Origin: Algoriphagus sp.
Lineage (GTDB): Bacteria; Bacteroidota; Bacteroidia; Cytophagales; Cyclobacteriaceae
NCBI GenBank assembly: GCA_018336015.1
Contig: JAGXQZ010000050.1
Span: forward strand, 1-64,000
Direction: 5' to 3'
DNA length: 64,000 nucleotides
The position numbers and the translations under genes are program-made. This document shows, piece after piece, positions 7,988 to 17,165 of this stretch (positions are counted from its first letter, which is position 1; each line of letters begins with the position of its first letter). The notes under the pieces were generated by a model. That model was given only the letters and a program-made list of their open reading frames with translations. It was not told where the DNA came from and made no database searches.

Positions 7988-8818
7988 TTATAGCTTGTCG
8001 AGATAGCTTTGAACACTACTGATGATCATTGGATCTTGAGTAATTTTCTTTACCGACTCAAACTGTGCTTTCGCTTTGTTTTTTTCATTGGACTTAAAAT
8101 AGCTAACTGCCAGATAAAATTGACCCTGAACATTCTGTGGATGATATTTAATCAATTCCTCAAATCGCTCAGCAGCTTTTTTATATTGACCGGATTGCAT
8201 TGAAAGGATTCCCATGTTAAACAGCCCATCCTCATTTTGGGGATCCTTTTCGAGAACTTCCCGAAGCATGGTAATCCCTTGCATTGGATTAGCTGAAGAC
8301 ACATAGGTCATCGCAATTTTTGTTTTCAAGTCCAATCGGTTTGGATCTTTTTCCAAAACCTTACTGAGATATTTTCTGGTTTTGTCGGCCAGTGCTTCAA
8401 CCTTCTTTTTATCCAATGCAAAAGAAAACGCTTCATAGCTTGCTTTCCCAGCTTCTTCTGCGAAGGATAAATTATCAGGCGAAGTTAGTGCTACCTGATC
8501 CCAATAATATGCGGCACTGTCAAATAAACCCTCTTCTTTATATATTCCTGCTAAGGTCTGAGCAGCAGCCACTTTCTCTTCATTAGTAGGAGCACTGAGA
8601 AAGTTTTGAATCAATCGATCAGCCTGATTTCTATTTTCAGAAGAAAGCTCATTCTCGTGAGATTCGGAAATGACATCCGAGGAAGGGCCAGATTGATCAC
8701 CTGATTCCTCAACCTTTGCTGCCGTCGCATCATTATCTACCACCACTTTAGGGAGTGAGAATAATACTATGATTGAGACTATTCCTACTGCAACAAGAAT
8801 GAGCTGAGATTTTTTCAT
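7988..8818 (-). CDS. TPR protein with N-terminal membrane anchor
   Basis: A 276-residue protein. Residues 4-24 (LILVAVGIVSIIVLFSLP) form one membrane anchor or uncleaved signal. A Ser/Glu-rich linker leads into about four or five tetratricopeptide repeats across residues 75-270, for example NPMQGITMLREVLEKDPQNEDG and YKKAAERFEELIKYHPQNV-type units. It would present a protein-binding scaffold on the periplasmic face. The HU gene ends 18 bp upstream and the 29-residue gene follows, so it is part of the same operon. The partner is unknown. Confidence 0.85.
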   Translation of the reverse strand: MKKSQLILVAVGIVSIIVLFSLPKVVVDNDATAAKVEESGDQSGPSSDVISESHENELSSENRNQADRLIQNFLSAPTNEEKVAAAQTLAGIYKEEGLFDSAAYYWDQVALTSPDNLSFAEEAGKASYEAFSFALDKKKVEALADKTRKYLSKVLEKDPNRLDLKTKIAMTYVSSANPMQGITMLREVLEKDPQNEDGLFNMGILSMQSGQYKKAAERFEELIKYHPQNVQGQFYLAVSYFKSNEKNKAKAQFESVKKITQDPMIISSVQSYLDKL

Positions 8819-8836
8819 ACTAAAGTCTGCTCAGAA

Positions 8837-9145
8837 TTAATCCTGAGGAGCCAATTGTTTGATTTTTTTGCTGTTTTTGATTTTCTCTACAAACACCTTG
8901 GAAGGCTTGAAAGCCGGAATATAGTGCTCGTCGATCACGATAGCCGTATTCTTAGAGATATTACGGGCGATTTTCTTAGCTCTTTTCTTATTGATAAAGC
9001 TGCCAAAACCTCTTACGTAGATGTTTTCTCCTTCTGCCATGGAGTCCTTTACGACTTTGAAGAACGCCTCGATGGCTTGTGTCACATCATCCTTCTGGAT
9101 TCCGGTTTTGTCGGAAATCTTGGTGATTACTTCTGCTTTTGTCAC
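8837..9145 (-). CDS. HU/IHF-family DNA-binding protein
   Basis: A 102-residue nucleoid protein that binds and bends DNA. The N-terminal helices start MTKAEVITKISDKTG, and the DNA-binding arm carries VRGFGSF, KKRAKKIARN and the C-terminal AFKPSKVF. Relative to E. coli HU (90 residues) it has a short extra C-terminal tail. It is the first gene of a minus-strand unit with the TPR gene, the 29-residue gene and rng. A TACATTTG element lies 67 bp upstream of its start. HU and IHF subtypes cannot be separated here. Confidence 0.93.
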   Translation of the reverse strand: MTKAEVITKISDKTGIQKDDVTQAIEAFFKVVKDSMAEGENIYVRGFGSFINKKRAKKIARNISKNTAIVIDEHYIPAFKPSKVFVEKIKNSKKIKQLAPQD

Positions 9146-9211
9146 AGTGATTTTAATTTAGAAATTACGAAATAAGCTTAACAACCTATTAACCAAGTGT
9201 TTTTGGGACTG

Positions 9212-9219
9212 CAAATGTA
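9212..9219 (-). promoter_or_regulatory. Putative -7 element of the HU operon
   Basis: The minus strand reads TACATTTG, an exact match to the Bacteroidetes TAnnTTTG element. It is 67 bp before the HU start in the divergent HU/mutY spacer. I find no TTTG at the usual -33 distance. Confidence 0.45.
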
Positions 9220-9290
9220 CGAGAACCGACGCAATTAAAAAACATATTCAAAAAAATTCCCTTGGTTTGTATGCAGAAATATTCACCCTT

Positions 9291-10340
9291 ATGAACAGTA
9301 AAAAGTCTGAAAATCAAGCTTTTTCAAATCAAATTATTTCTTGGTATAGAGAAAATCCTCGAGAATTACCTTGGAGAGAAACCTCTGATCCATACAAAAT
9401 CTGGCTTTCCGAAATCATTTTGCAGCAAACCAGAGTGGCGCAGGGTTTACCTTATTATTATGCTTTTACCCAAACCTTTCCGACAGTAAAAGACTTGGCA
9501 TTGGCATCAGAATCTGAAGTCCTCCGACTTTGGCAAGGACTTGGTTATTATAGCCGCGCCAGAAATCTGCACTCTTGCGCAAAGTCCATTTGGAATGACT
9601 TGGGAGGAAGATTTCCATCCAGTTATGAATCACTTATCAAGCTAAAAGGGGTAGGCAGCTACACAGCAGCTGCAATATCGAGTTTCGCATTTGGTGAAGT
9701 AAAGGCCGTTGTTGATGGGAACGTATTCCGTGTATTAGCCCGATACTTCGGTATCGACACAGATATAGCTAGTGGGAGAGCAAAAAAAGAGTTTGAAAAA
9801 CTAGCCAACCAACTTATTCCGGAAAAAGCCCCTGCGGAGTTTAATCAGGCCATGATGGACTTTGGAGCAAGACAGTGCATTCCTAAAAATCCAGCATGCG
9901 AAAACTGTCCTCTCCAAGTCACTTGTTTTGCCTTTAAAAATGACTTAGTGGGTCAATTACCGGTAAAAATCAACAAAACAAAGGTTAAAGAAAGAAAGCT
10001 AGACTACCTAGTCATCCAATGCGGAGATCATTGGGTATGGAAAAAAAGGGGCGCAGGAGATATATGGACCGGACTTTATGATTTCCCTCTTTTGGAATCC
10101 GTGCTTTTGCCATTTGAAGGAAAAGAAAAACCGAAGCCATTATCTAAAAAATATCGACACATTTTGTCACATCAACGACTGGATGCAAGTTTTTCAAAAA
10201 TGGAAATCCCGGCAGAAAAGTATTCTGAGCTTTCAGAATGGTGCAAAAAAGAAGGCTACTTGCTGGTGAATGAAAATGAAATAGAGCATTTAGCCAAACC
10301 TAAATTGATTGTGAATTTTTTGAACGATCAGGGTATTTGA
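9291..10340 (+). CDS. mutY: A/G-specific adenine glycosylase MutY
   Basis: Removes adenine mispaired with 8-oxoguanine in base-excision repair. The catalytic glutamate is in SEIILQQTRV, the helix-hairpin-helix is LKGVGSYTAAAI, and the conserved Asp is in VDGNVFRV. The 4Fe-4S cluster has the expected C-x6-C-x2-C-x5-C spacing (CIPKNPACENCPLQVTC). The C-terminal third is a NUDIX-like 8-oxoG recognition domain. Of two candidate starts I chose ATG 9291 (MNSKKSENQ) over 9267. The ssb start is 45 bp after its stop. The order mutY-ssb-gldE is conserved in Bacteroidota. Confidence 0.93.
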   Translation: MNSKKSENQAFSNQIISWYRENPRELPWRETSDPYKIWLSEIILQQTRVAQGLPYYYAFTQTFPTVKDLALASESEVLRLWQGLGYYSRARNLHSCAKSIWNDLGGRFPSSYESLIKLKGVGSYTAAAISSFAFGEVKAVVDGNVFRVLARYFGIDTDIASGRAKKEFEKLANQLIPEKAPAEFNQAMMDFGARQCIPKNPACENCPLQVTCFAFKNDLVGQLPVKINKTKVKERKLDYLVIQCGDHWVWKKRGAGDIWTGLYDFPLLESVLLPFEGKEKPKPLSKKYRHILSHQRLDASFSKMEIPAEKYSELSEWCKKEGYLLVNENEIEHLAKPKLIVNFLNDQGI

Positions 10341-10384
10341 GTAATTTCAATTTCACAATTTTTTTTCACACAAAACTTACAGCT

Positions 10385-10855
10385 ATGGCAGGAGTAAACA
10401 AAGTAATTTTATTGGGAAATCTGGGAGCCGACCCAGAGGTGAAGTATCTTGAGGGAGACAAAGTAGTCGCCAATCTAAGCCTTGCAACCACGGAGGCATA
10501 CAATGACCGAAATGGAAACAGAGTGGAACAAACCGAATGGCATGATTTGGAACTTTGGGATCAGCAAGCAAAAATCGCTGAGAAATACCTGAAGAAAGGA
10601 TCACAAATCTATGTTGAAGGTAAAATCAAATCTGACAAGTGGACAGATGAGCAAGGCCAGAATCGAAAAAAAACCAAAATTAGAGTCTTAAGCTTCACCA
10701 TGGTAGGAGGAAGGCCCGATGGAATGGGCAATGCAAATCCCTCCCCGCCACAATCGGATACATCTTCTCCTAGTTCAAAACCGACTACTTCCATGAGTTC
10801 GGGTGGAGGCCCTGATATCTCTTTGGATGACGCAGACGACGATTTGCCATTTTAA
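10385..10855 (+). CDS. ssb: Single-stranded DNA-binding protein
   Basis: A 156-residue SSB beginning MAGVNKVILLGNLGADPE, with the OB fold over residues 1-110, a Pro/Ser/Gly-rich linker, and the acidic tip DDADDDLPF that recruits replication and repair proteins. The open frame reaches back to 10337, overlapping mutY, but the N-terminus of the family clearly starts at ATG 10385. It follows mutY in the same direction and is closed by a hairpin at 10866-10896 before gldE. Confidence 0.95.
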   Translation: MAGVNKVILLGNLGADPEVKYLEGDKVVANLSLATTEAYNDRNGNRVEQTEWHDLELWDQQAKIAEKYLKKGSQIYVEGKIKSDKWTDEQGQNRKKTKIRVLSFTMVGGRPDGMGNANPSPPQSDTSSPSSKPTTSMSSGGGPDISLDDADDDLPF

Positions 10856-10865
10856 CAATCACTTC

Positions 10866-10896
10866 AAATCCCTTTTCCCTTTGGTAAAAGGGATTT
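10866..10896 (+). terminator. Hairpin after ssb
   Basis: AAATCCCTTTT pairs with AAAAGGGATTT over 11 bp with a 9-base loop, 11 bp past the ssb stop. The T-tract after the stem is short, so termination may be partial and let through transcription into gldE. Confidence 0.65.
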
Positions 10897-10898
10897 GT

Positions 10899-10906
10899 TA
10901 AATTTG
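10899..10906 (+). promoter_or_regulatory. Putative -7 element of gldE
   Basis: TAAATTTG is an exact TAnnTTTG match, 20 bp before the gldE ATG. A TTTG lies 15 bp upstream, closer than usual and inside the ssb terminator hairpin. Confidence 0.4.
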
Positions 10907-10926
10907 TCCCACCAATATCAACACTA

Positions 10927-12276
10927 ATGGACGACCCCTACCCGAGTTATTTTCTTATTGCTCAAGTCCCTGAGATAACATTTAGCTATATTCTATTAAA
11001 TGGATTAGCGCTTATTTTTTTATTGATAGGTTCAGCTTTGGTTTCCGGCTCAGAGGTTGCTTTTTTTTCTCTTACCAAAGAAGATCTCGGAGAAATCAGC
11101 GAAACCAACCCGGAAAAAGGAAGATTAATCAACAAATTGGTCTCATCCCCCAAAAGGCTCCTCAGTACTATTTTAATTCTGAATAACCTCATCAATATCG
11201 CAATAGTCACCCTGACAACCTTTGTTTCCTGGAGTATTTTTGGAATGAACGCTACCGGAATAGTGGTGGTGCTCATTCAAACGGTGGGCGTGACCTTTGC
11301 CATCGTTTTCTTTGGAGAAATCGTACCCAAGGTCTATGCAAACCAAGCCAAAATTGGTTTTGCACTCAATCTTGCCCCATATATCAGTTTTTTTAATTCT
11401 GCATTAAAACCTGTGTCAGCATTTTTGATGGCTTTCAGCAATATCATTGAAAAAAGAATCCAACAAAAGGGTTACTCCCTTTCTGTGGATGAACTCAATC
11501 AAGCATTGGAACTTACTACGGAGGATACACCTGAAGAGGAAAAGGAAATTCTGAAAGGCATCGTAAATTTTGGTACTCTCAGCGTAAGGCAAGTGATGAA
11601 AAGCCGTATGGAAATCACCGCGGTCGATGCCGAAATTGATTTCCATGAACTCATGGATAAAATAAATAAGAGTGGTTATTCTAGAATCCCTGTATTTGAA
11701 GAGACCATTGACAATATTCTGGGTATTCTTTACATCAAAGACCTTTTACCACACATTGATAAAGACGAAACATTTGACTGGAAATCACTTATTAGAAAAA
11801 GCTTTTTCGTCCCAGAAAATAAAAAGGTGGACTCCTTATTAAAGGACTTCCAAAAGATGCGGGTCCACATGGCCATCGTGGTGGATGAGTATGGAGGCAC
11901 GTCAGGGTTGGTCACTTTAGAAGATTTAATAGAAGAGATCATTGGGGAAATCAATGACGAGTTTGATGATACAGATACCATCTTTTTTCAGGAGATTGAT
12001 TCCGACACCTTTATTTTTGAAGGAAAAGTTTCATTGAATGACTTCTGTAAAAAGCTGGAATTAGATCCGCAGATTTTTGAAGAGGTAAAAGGAGAAAGCG
12101 AATCCCTTGGTGGTCTGCTACTGGAACTCAACTCCAAATTACCTAAAAATGGAACCAAGATACCGTTTGAAAACTTCGAATTCACAGTTTTGGCAGTTGA
12201 TTCCAGAAAAATCAAAAAGGTGAAAGTACACTTGAAATCTGGGGAAAAAGACAGCTCAACACCCTTTACCGACTAA
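10927..12276 (+). CDS. gldE: GldE-like CNNM/CorC-family membrane protein
   Basis: A 449-residue inner-membrane protein. The N-terminal DUF21/CNNM part has three to four membrane segments (residues 20-170: ILLNGLALIFLLIGSALVSGSEVAFFSL and others). A tandem CBS pair covers about 210-340 and includes SGYSRIPVFEETIDNILGI-like and VVDEYGGTSGLVTLEDL-like units. A CorC/HlyC C-terminal domain covers about 355-440. The mutY-ssb-gldE order is that of gliding bacteria, where GldE is required for gliding and for secretion by the type IX system. gldD, which normally follows, is absent here. CNNM relatives transport Mg2+ or Co2+, so ion transport is an alternative role. Confidence 0.85.
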   Translation: MDDPYPSYFLIAQVPEITFSYILLNGLALIFLLIGSALVSGSEVAFFSLTKEDLGEISETNPEKGRLINKLVSSPKRLLSTILILNNLINIAIVTLTTFVSWSIFGMNATGIVVVLIQTVGVTFAIVFFGEIVPKVYANQAKIGFALNLAPYISFFNSALKPVSAFLMAFSNIIEKRIQQKGYSLSVDELNQALELTTEDTPEEEKEILKGIVNFGTLSVRQVMKSRMEITAVDAEIDFHELMDKINKSGYSRIPVFEETIDNILGILYIKDLLPHIDKDETFDWKSLIRKSFFVPENKKVDSLLKDFQKMRVHMAIVVDEYGGTSGLVTLEDLIEEIIGEINDEFDDTDTIFFQEIDSDTFIFEGKVSLNDFCKKLELDPQIFEEVKGESESLGGLLLELNSKLPKNGTKIPFENFEFTVLAVDSRKIKKVKVHLKSGEKDSSTPFTD

Positions 12277-12670
12277 ATTGTTGAATTTTTTTATTCTGTG
12301 AAATAGAAAATTTACAGAATTTTATTTCTTTTTTTCATTTAAAACATCCGTTCAGAAGTCGTGAGTAGATTTTCTGAAAAATAAAAAATTCGAAATTTTT
12401 TTTTCAATTTTTCAAAAAAACCATTTTTATTAATTTGAACATATTTTTTGACCAAATAAGCTAGAATAACAACCAACATTCGATCAAAAAAATATATTTT
12501 TCAGATTTTAACTTCAAAAAAAATCAGATTTATAATTTCCAAAAAAATCAAGTAAGTTGTTTTTTATAAATAATACGGCATTAAAATAGCCACTTCATTG
12601 CCGTAATTTTAACAAAAGATTTTTTTTTTGTAATTTTTGGAAATTTTAAACCTATTAAATACTAACTAGA
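12277..12670 (+). other. AT-rich leader region of gltB
   Basis: A 394-bp non-coding gap, extremely AT-rich, with repeated A- and T-tracts including a T10 run. I see no ORF and no recognisable riboswitch. TAATTTTTG at 12631-12639, 31 bp before the gltB start, is a three-spacer variant of the -7 element. The phased A/T-tracts could make the DNA intrinsically bent. That is inference. Confidence 0.4.
12293..12335 (+). terminator. Probable terminator of gldE
   Basis: ATTCTGT (12293-12299) pairs with ACAGAAT (12314-12320). AAAT and ATTT extend the stem after one bulged base. A T-rich tract follows to about 12335. Confidence 0.55.
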
Positions 12671-15600
12671 ATGCAACAAGGTTTATATCGATCGGAGTTT
12701 GAGCATGACTCCTGCGGTATTGGCGCGGTGGTTGACTTGAGTAATACACCCACTCACGAAACTATCAGCGATGCCTTATACATGCTGAGCAACATGGAGC
12801 ACCGTGGTGGCCGCGGTTCGGATCCCAAGACAGGAGACGGAGCAGGCATATCCATTCAGGTGCCACACCAGTTTCTAAAGGATGTAACCGCCCGTACTGA
12901 AATCAACTTACCCGAACCCGGTTTTTATGGGGTAGGGATGACTTTCTTTCCCAAAAACAAACAGCTTTACAAGAGATCAAAAGCCCTCCTAAACCAATTG
13001 ATCGAGGAGCTGGATTTTGAACTTATTGGATATCGAGAAGTCCCCGTGGATGAAACAGTCCCTGGATCAGGCGCGCTGGACGTAATGCCAAATATTGAGC
13101 AACTATTCGTAAGTCATAAAAAAAGACTTACCGGAATTGATTTGGAGAGAAAGCTATATGTGCTCAGAAACTACGCCACCTCTAAGATAAACTCGGAGAT
13201 TCCAGGAGTAAATCATTCTTTTTATTTCGCCAGCCTCAGCTCACTCACTCTTATATATAAGGGGCAATTGAGAACTGATCAGGTTTTGGCTTTTTATAAA
13301 GACCTTCAAAATCCACGGATTGAGTCAGCCTTCGCGATCGTTCACTCCAGATTTTCAACCAATACCTTTCCAAACTGGAGATTGGCTCAGCCTTTCCGAT
13401 TCCTCTCTCATAACGGGGAAATCAACACCATACGAGGTAACCTCAACAAAATGAAGTCCAAGGAGGCCTTGATGAAGTCCAAGTTTTTCACGGATGAGGA
13501 GTTGGCCAAACTGATGCCCATCACCAATAAGATGAACTCAGACTCAGCGAACCTCGATGCCATGGTGGAACTGTTGACCCTAAGCGGTCGTTCACTTCCC
13601 CATGCCATGATGATGCTTGTTCCTGAAGCTTGGCAGGATAATGAAGTAATGGATCGCGACAGGAAGGCTTTCTACAAGTTTCACGCATCATTAGTAGAAC
13701 CTTGGGATGGTCCTGCCGCCCTTTTATTCACAGACGGTAAATCAGTAGGTGCGACTCTTGATCGAAATGGACTCCGACCACTCAGATATTTTATCACAAA
13801 AGACAACCGACTAATCCTTTCTTCTGAAGCAGGTGCACTGCCGATCAGGGAGGCTACCATCACTGAAAAAGGTCGTATCAGCCCAGGTAGAATGCTATGG
13901 GCAGATTTGGAAAAAGGACGTGTACTCTTTGACGAAGAAGTAAAAGGAGAAATCTGCCGACGACAACCTTATGAAAAATGGGTCAATGAGCAACGGACCA
14001 AGCTCCGATTTGTACCCGATCCGGAAGAACTTTCTCATCCTTATTCTACCGAGCAAATTCAAAAGAGTCAGACGGTCTTTGGATATACTTCCGAAGAACT
14101 GAAAGTCATTCTTGCACCAATGGGAGATACCGGCTATGAGGCAGTGGGCTCCATGGGTGCAGATACGCCATTGGCCGTATTGTCCAAGCAAAGCCAGCAC
14201 ATTTCCAATTACTTCAAGCAGCTCTTTGCTCAGGTAAGTAACCCTCCTATTGATCCAATCCGAGAACGCTTGGTGATGTCACTTTTCACCCGAATCGGTG
14301 AAGGACACAATATCTTGGAAGAAAGCCCTCAGCATACCAAGCAAATCCATATTTCCCAGCCTGTTCTTCTCAATGAGGATCTAGAAAAAATCACTAGAAT
14401 GGGACATCTCGGCTACAGGTCCAAAAGACTGTTTGGCCACTTTGTAGCAGATCACAAGCCAGGCAGATTGTTGGAAGCTTTGGACAAGCTTTGTTTGGAA
14501 GCGGAGGAAGCCATCCTGAATGAAGGAAAAAATGTATTGATCATTTCAGATCGCAACAGTTCTGAAAACCATGCTCCCATTCCTTCCTTACTTGCCATAG
14601 GAGCTGTTCACCAACATTTGGTAAAGAAAAAAATCAGGACGAGAGCCGGATTGGTATTGGAATCCGCTGACATCAGAGAAGTTCACCATTTTGCCACAGC
14701 GATTGGATATGGTGTATCGGCTATCAATCCTTATTTGGCTTTAGAATCCTTATTGGATCTCTTCAAAAAAGGCCAACTGAGCAAAGTAAAAGACGAAAAA
14801 ACCCTATTTGCCAATTATCAAGACGCCATCGGAAAAGGCCTTCTAAAGGTTCTTTCCAAAATGGGGATTTCAACGCTTCAATCTTACCAAGGAGCTCAGA
14901 TTTTCGAGGCAATTGGATTGGGTCCTGAAGTGATGGACCGTTGTTTCAAAGGCACCGTATCCCGAATTAGCGGGATCTCTTTTGATGAATTGGCAGAAGA
15001 AGTATTGATCCGACATAGAGCAGCTTATGAGACGCATTCACCTGTACTCGAAACAGGAGGAGTCTATCAGTGGAAGCGAAGAGGGGAAAAACACATGTTT
15101 AACCCTGAGACCATCCATTTACTTCAGAAATCAACCCGACTGGGTGATTACGAGATGTATAAAAAGTTTGCTGCCAAAATCAATGAGCAAACTAAGGATG
15201 CGTTGACACTGAGGGGACTTTTTGAATTCAAAAAACAAATCAGTGTACCTCTCGATGAGGTGGAGCCTGCCGAAAAAATCATGAGACGATTTGCCACTGG
15301 TGCAATGTCCTTTGGATCGATCTCTCATGAAGCACACACCACTTTGGCCATTGCCATGAACCGAATCGGTGCAAAAAGCAACTCTGGCGAGGGTGGAGAA
15401 GACGAGATCAGATATGAGAAAAAGCCAAACGGAGACTGGGAACGCTCAGCCATCAAGCAAGTTGCTTCTGGCCGTTTTGGGGTGACTTCCCACTACCTGA
15501 CCAACGCTGCCGAGCTTCAGATCAAAATGGCTCAGGGTGCAAAACCCGGTGAAGGTGGTCAGCTACCTGGACATAAAGTAGATGAGTGGATCGGACGAGT

Positions 15601-17164
15601 AAGACATTCTACTCCAGGAGTAGGATTGATTTCACCGCCTCCACATCACGACATTTATTCGATCGAAGACTTGGCGCAGCTGATCTTCGATTTGAAAAAT
15701 GCCAATCGTAAAGCCAGAATCAATGTGAAACTGGTGTCTCAAGCGGGAGTCGGAACTGTAGCTGCGGGTGTTGCCAAAGCTGCTGCCGACGTGATCTTGA
15801 TCGCGGGTGCAGACGGTGGAACCGGAGCTTCACCACTCAGCTCAATCCGACATGCAGGGCTTCCTTGGGAGCTTGGTCTTTCGGAAGCTCATCAGACCTT
15901 GGTAAAAAACAACCTCAGAAGCCGTGTGGTCCTTCAGACAGACGGACAACTCCGAACAGGTCGTGACCTGGCTATTGCTACCCTATTGGGCGCAGAGGAA
16001 TGGGGTATCGCTACGGGTGCATTGGTAGTGGAAGGTTGCATCATGATGCGTAAGTGTCACCTGAATACCTGCCCTGTCGGCATCGCTACACAAGATCCAG
16101 ACTTGAGAAAATTATTCACAGGCGACCCTGAGCACGTGGTGAATTACTTCAAATTCCTTGTTCAGGATCTTCGTGAAATTATGGCTTCTCTCGGCTTCCG
16201 AACTATTGATGAGATGGTCGGCCAAAGCCAAGTACTTCAGTCTACTGGACATCTCAATCATTGGAAATGGGATAAAATCGACCTTTCTCCAATTTTCCAT
16301 AAAGTGGAAGTGCCTGATCATGTGGGTATCCACAAGCAAATCGATCAGGAATTTGAGTTACAAAATGTACTCGACAGACAACTGATCAAAGCAGCCACAC
16401 CAGCACTGGAGCAGGCTATCCAAGTACAAGGCAACTTCCAGATCAAAAATACCGACCGATCCGTGGGGGCTATGCTCTCCAATGAGATTTCAAAAATCTA
16501 CGGAGGAGTGGGATTACCAGAAGACACCATTCACTTTAAATTCAACGGTTCGGCTGGTCAGACTTTTGGCGGTTTCTTGGCCAAAGGAGTCAACTTTGAA
16601 CTGGAAGGTGAAGCCAATGACTACTTCGGAAAGGGTCTTTCCGGAGGTCGTCTCATCATCTATCCAAGCCGCAATGCGCGATTTGTGCCTGAGGAAAACA
16701 TCATCATCGGCAATGTGGCCTTCTATGGAGCTACATCGGGTGAAGCTTATATCAACGGAAAAGGCGGAGAACGATTCTGCGTACGAAACTCAGGCGTCAA
16801 AACCGTCATCGAAGGAATCGGAGATCATGGCTGTGAATACATGACCGGTGGACTTGTGATCAACCTCGGTGAAATAGGTAGAAACTTTGCCGCAGGTATG
16901 AGCGGGGGAATCGCCTACATTCTCAAGGACTACATCACGGAGATCAATACCGAAATGGTGGACATTGATCTACTCGAAGAGGAAGATTTTGCCACGATCA
17001 AAGCCTATCTCAAGCGTCATGTCAAGCTGACCAACAGTGGTTTGGGACAAAAATTCCTAGACGAATGGGAAACTGCCAAACAGAAATTCATCAAAGTAAT
17101 CCCAAGAGATTACAAGGCAGTTTTGGAAAAAAGAGCAAAAGAACAAGCTAAATCATTGGTGTAA
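12671..17164 (+). CDS. gltB: Glutamate synthase, large (alpha) subunit
   Basis: A 1497-residue enzyme that makes glutamate from glutamine and 2-oxoglutarate together with GltD. The class-II glutamine amidotransferase domain begins at Cys15 in HDSCGIGAV after a short propeptide that must be removed to expose the nucleophile. The central and FMN-binding synthase domains follow. The 3Fe-4S motif is CIMMRKCHLNTCPVGI near residue 1120, and the C-terminal glxgate beta-helix domain covers about 1250-1490. The length matches the bacterial alpha subunit. gltD starts 1 bp after the stop, so the subunits are co-translated. The long AT-rich leader suggests regulated expression. Confidence 0.97.
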   Translation: MQQGLYRSEFEHDSCGIGAVVDLSNTPTHETISDALYMLSNMEHRGGRGSDPKTGDGAGISIQVPHQFLKDVTARTEINLPEPGFYGVGMTFFPKNKQLYKRSKALLNQLIEELDFELIGYREVPVDETVPGSGALDVMPNIEQLFVSHKKRLTGIDLERKLYVLRNYATSKINSEIPGVNHSFYFASLSSLTLIYKGQLRTDQVLAFYKDLQNPRIESAFAIVHSRFSTNTFPNWRLAQPFRFLSHNGEINTIRGNLNKMKSKEALMKSKFFTDEELAKLMPITNKMNSDSANLDAMVELLTLSGRSLPHAMMMLVPEAWQDNEVMDRDRKAFYKFHASLVEPWDGPAALLFTDGKSVGATLDRNGLRPLRYFITKDNRLILSSEAGALPIREATITEKGRISPGRMLWADLEKGRVLFDEEVKGEICRRQPYEKWVNEQRTKLRFVPDPEELSHPYSTEQIQKSQTVFGYTSEELKVILAPMGDTGYEAVGSMGADTPLAVLSKQSQHISNYFKQLFAQVSNPPIDPIRERLVMSLFTRIGEGHNILEESPQHTKQIHISQPVLLNEDLEKITRMGHLGYRSKRLFGHFVADHKPGRLLEALDKLCLEAEEAILNEGKNVLIISDRNSSENHAPIPSLLAIGAVHQHLVKKKIRTRAGLVLESADIREVHHFATAIGYGVSAINPYLALESLLDLFKKGQLSKVKDEKTLFANYQDAIGKGLLKVLSKMGISTLQSYQGAQIFEAIGLGPEVMDRCFKGTVSRISGISFDELAEEVLIRHRAAYETHSPVLETGGVYQWKRRGEKHMFNPETIHLLQKSTRLGDYEMYKKFAAKINEQTKDALTLRGLFEFKKQISVPLDEVEPAEKIMRRFATGAMSFGSISHEAHTTLAIAMNRIGAKSNSGEGGEDEIRYEKKPNGDWERSAIKQVASGRFGVTSHYLTNAAELQIKMAQGAKPGEGGQLPGHKVDEWIGRVRHSTPGVGLISPPPHHDIYSIEDLAQLIFDLKNANRKARINVKLVSQAGVGTVAAGVAKAAADVILIAGADGGTGASPLSSIRHAGLPWELGLSEAHQTLVKNNLRSRVVLQTDGQLRTGRDLAIATLLGAEEWGIATGALVVEGCIMMRKCHLNTCPVGIATQDPDLRKLFTGDPEHVVNYFKFLVQDLREIMASLGFRTIDEMVGQSQVLQSTGHLNHWKWDKIDLSPIFHKVEVPDHVGIHKQIDQEFELQNVLDRQLIKAATPALEQAIQVQGNFQIKNTDRSVGAMLSNEISKIYGGVGLPEDTIHFKFNGSAGQTFGGFLAKGVNFELEGEANDYFGKGLSGGRLIIYPSRNARFVPEENIIIGNVAFYGATSGEAYINGKGGERFCVRNSGVKTVIEGIGDHGCEYMTGGLVINLGEIGRNFAAGMSGGIAYILKDYITEINTEMVDIDLLEEEDFATIKAYLKRHVKLTNSGLGQKFLDEWETAKQKFIKVIPRDYKAVLEKRAKEQAKSLV

Positions 17165-17165
17165 G

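Noticed and set aside
9178-9193. TTAAC repeated at 11-bp spacing in the HU/mutY spacer, like the phosphate-region site
   Set aside because: Only five bases per half match, there is no palindrome, and the neighbouring genes have no link to phosphate. Probably chance in AT-rich DNA.
12277-12670. Riboswitch or small RNA in the long gltB leader
   Set aside because: I found no glycine- or glutamine-riboswitch core and no stable conserved stems, just A/T-tracts and the gldE terminator.
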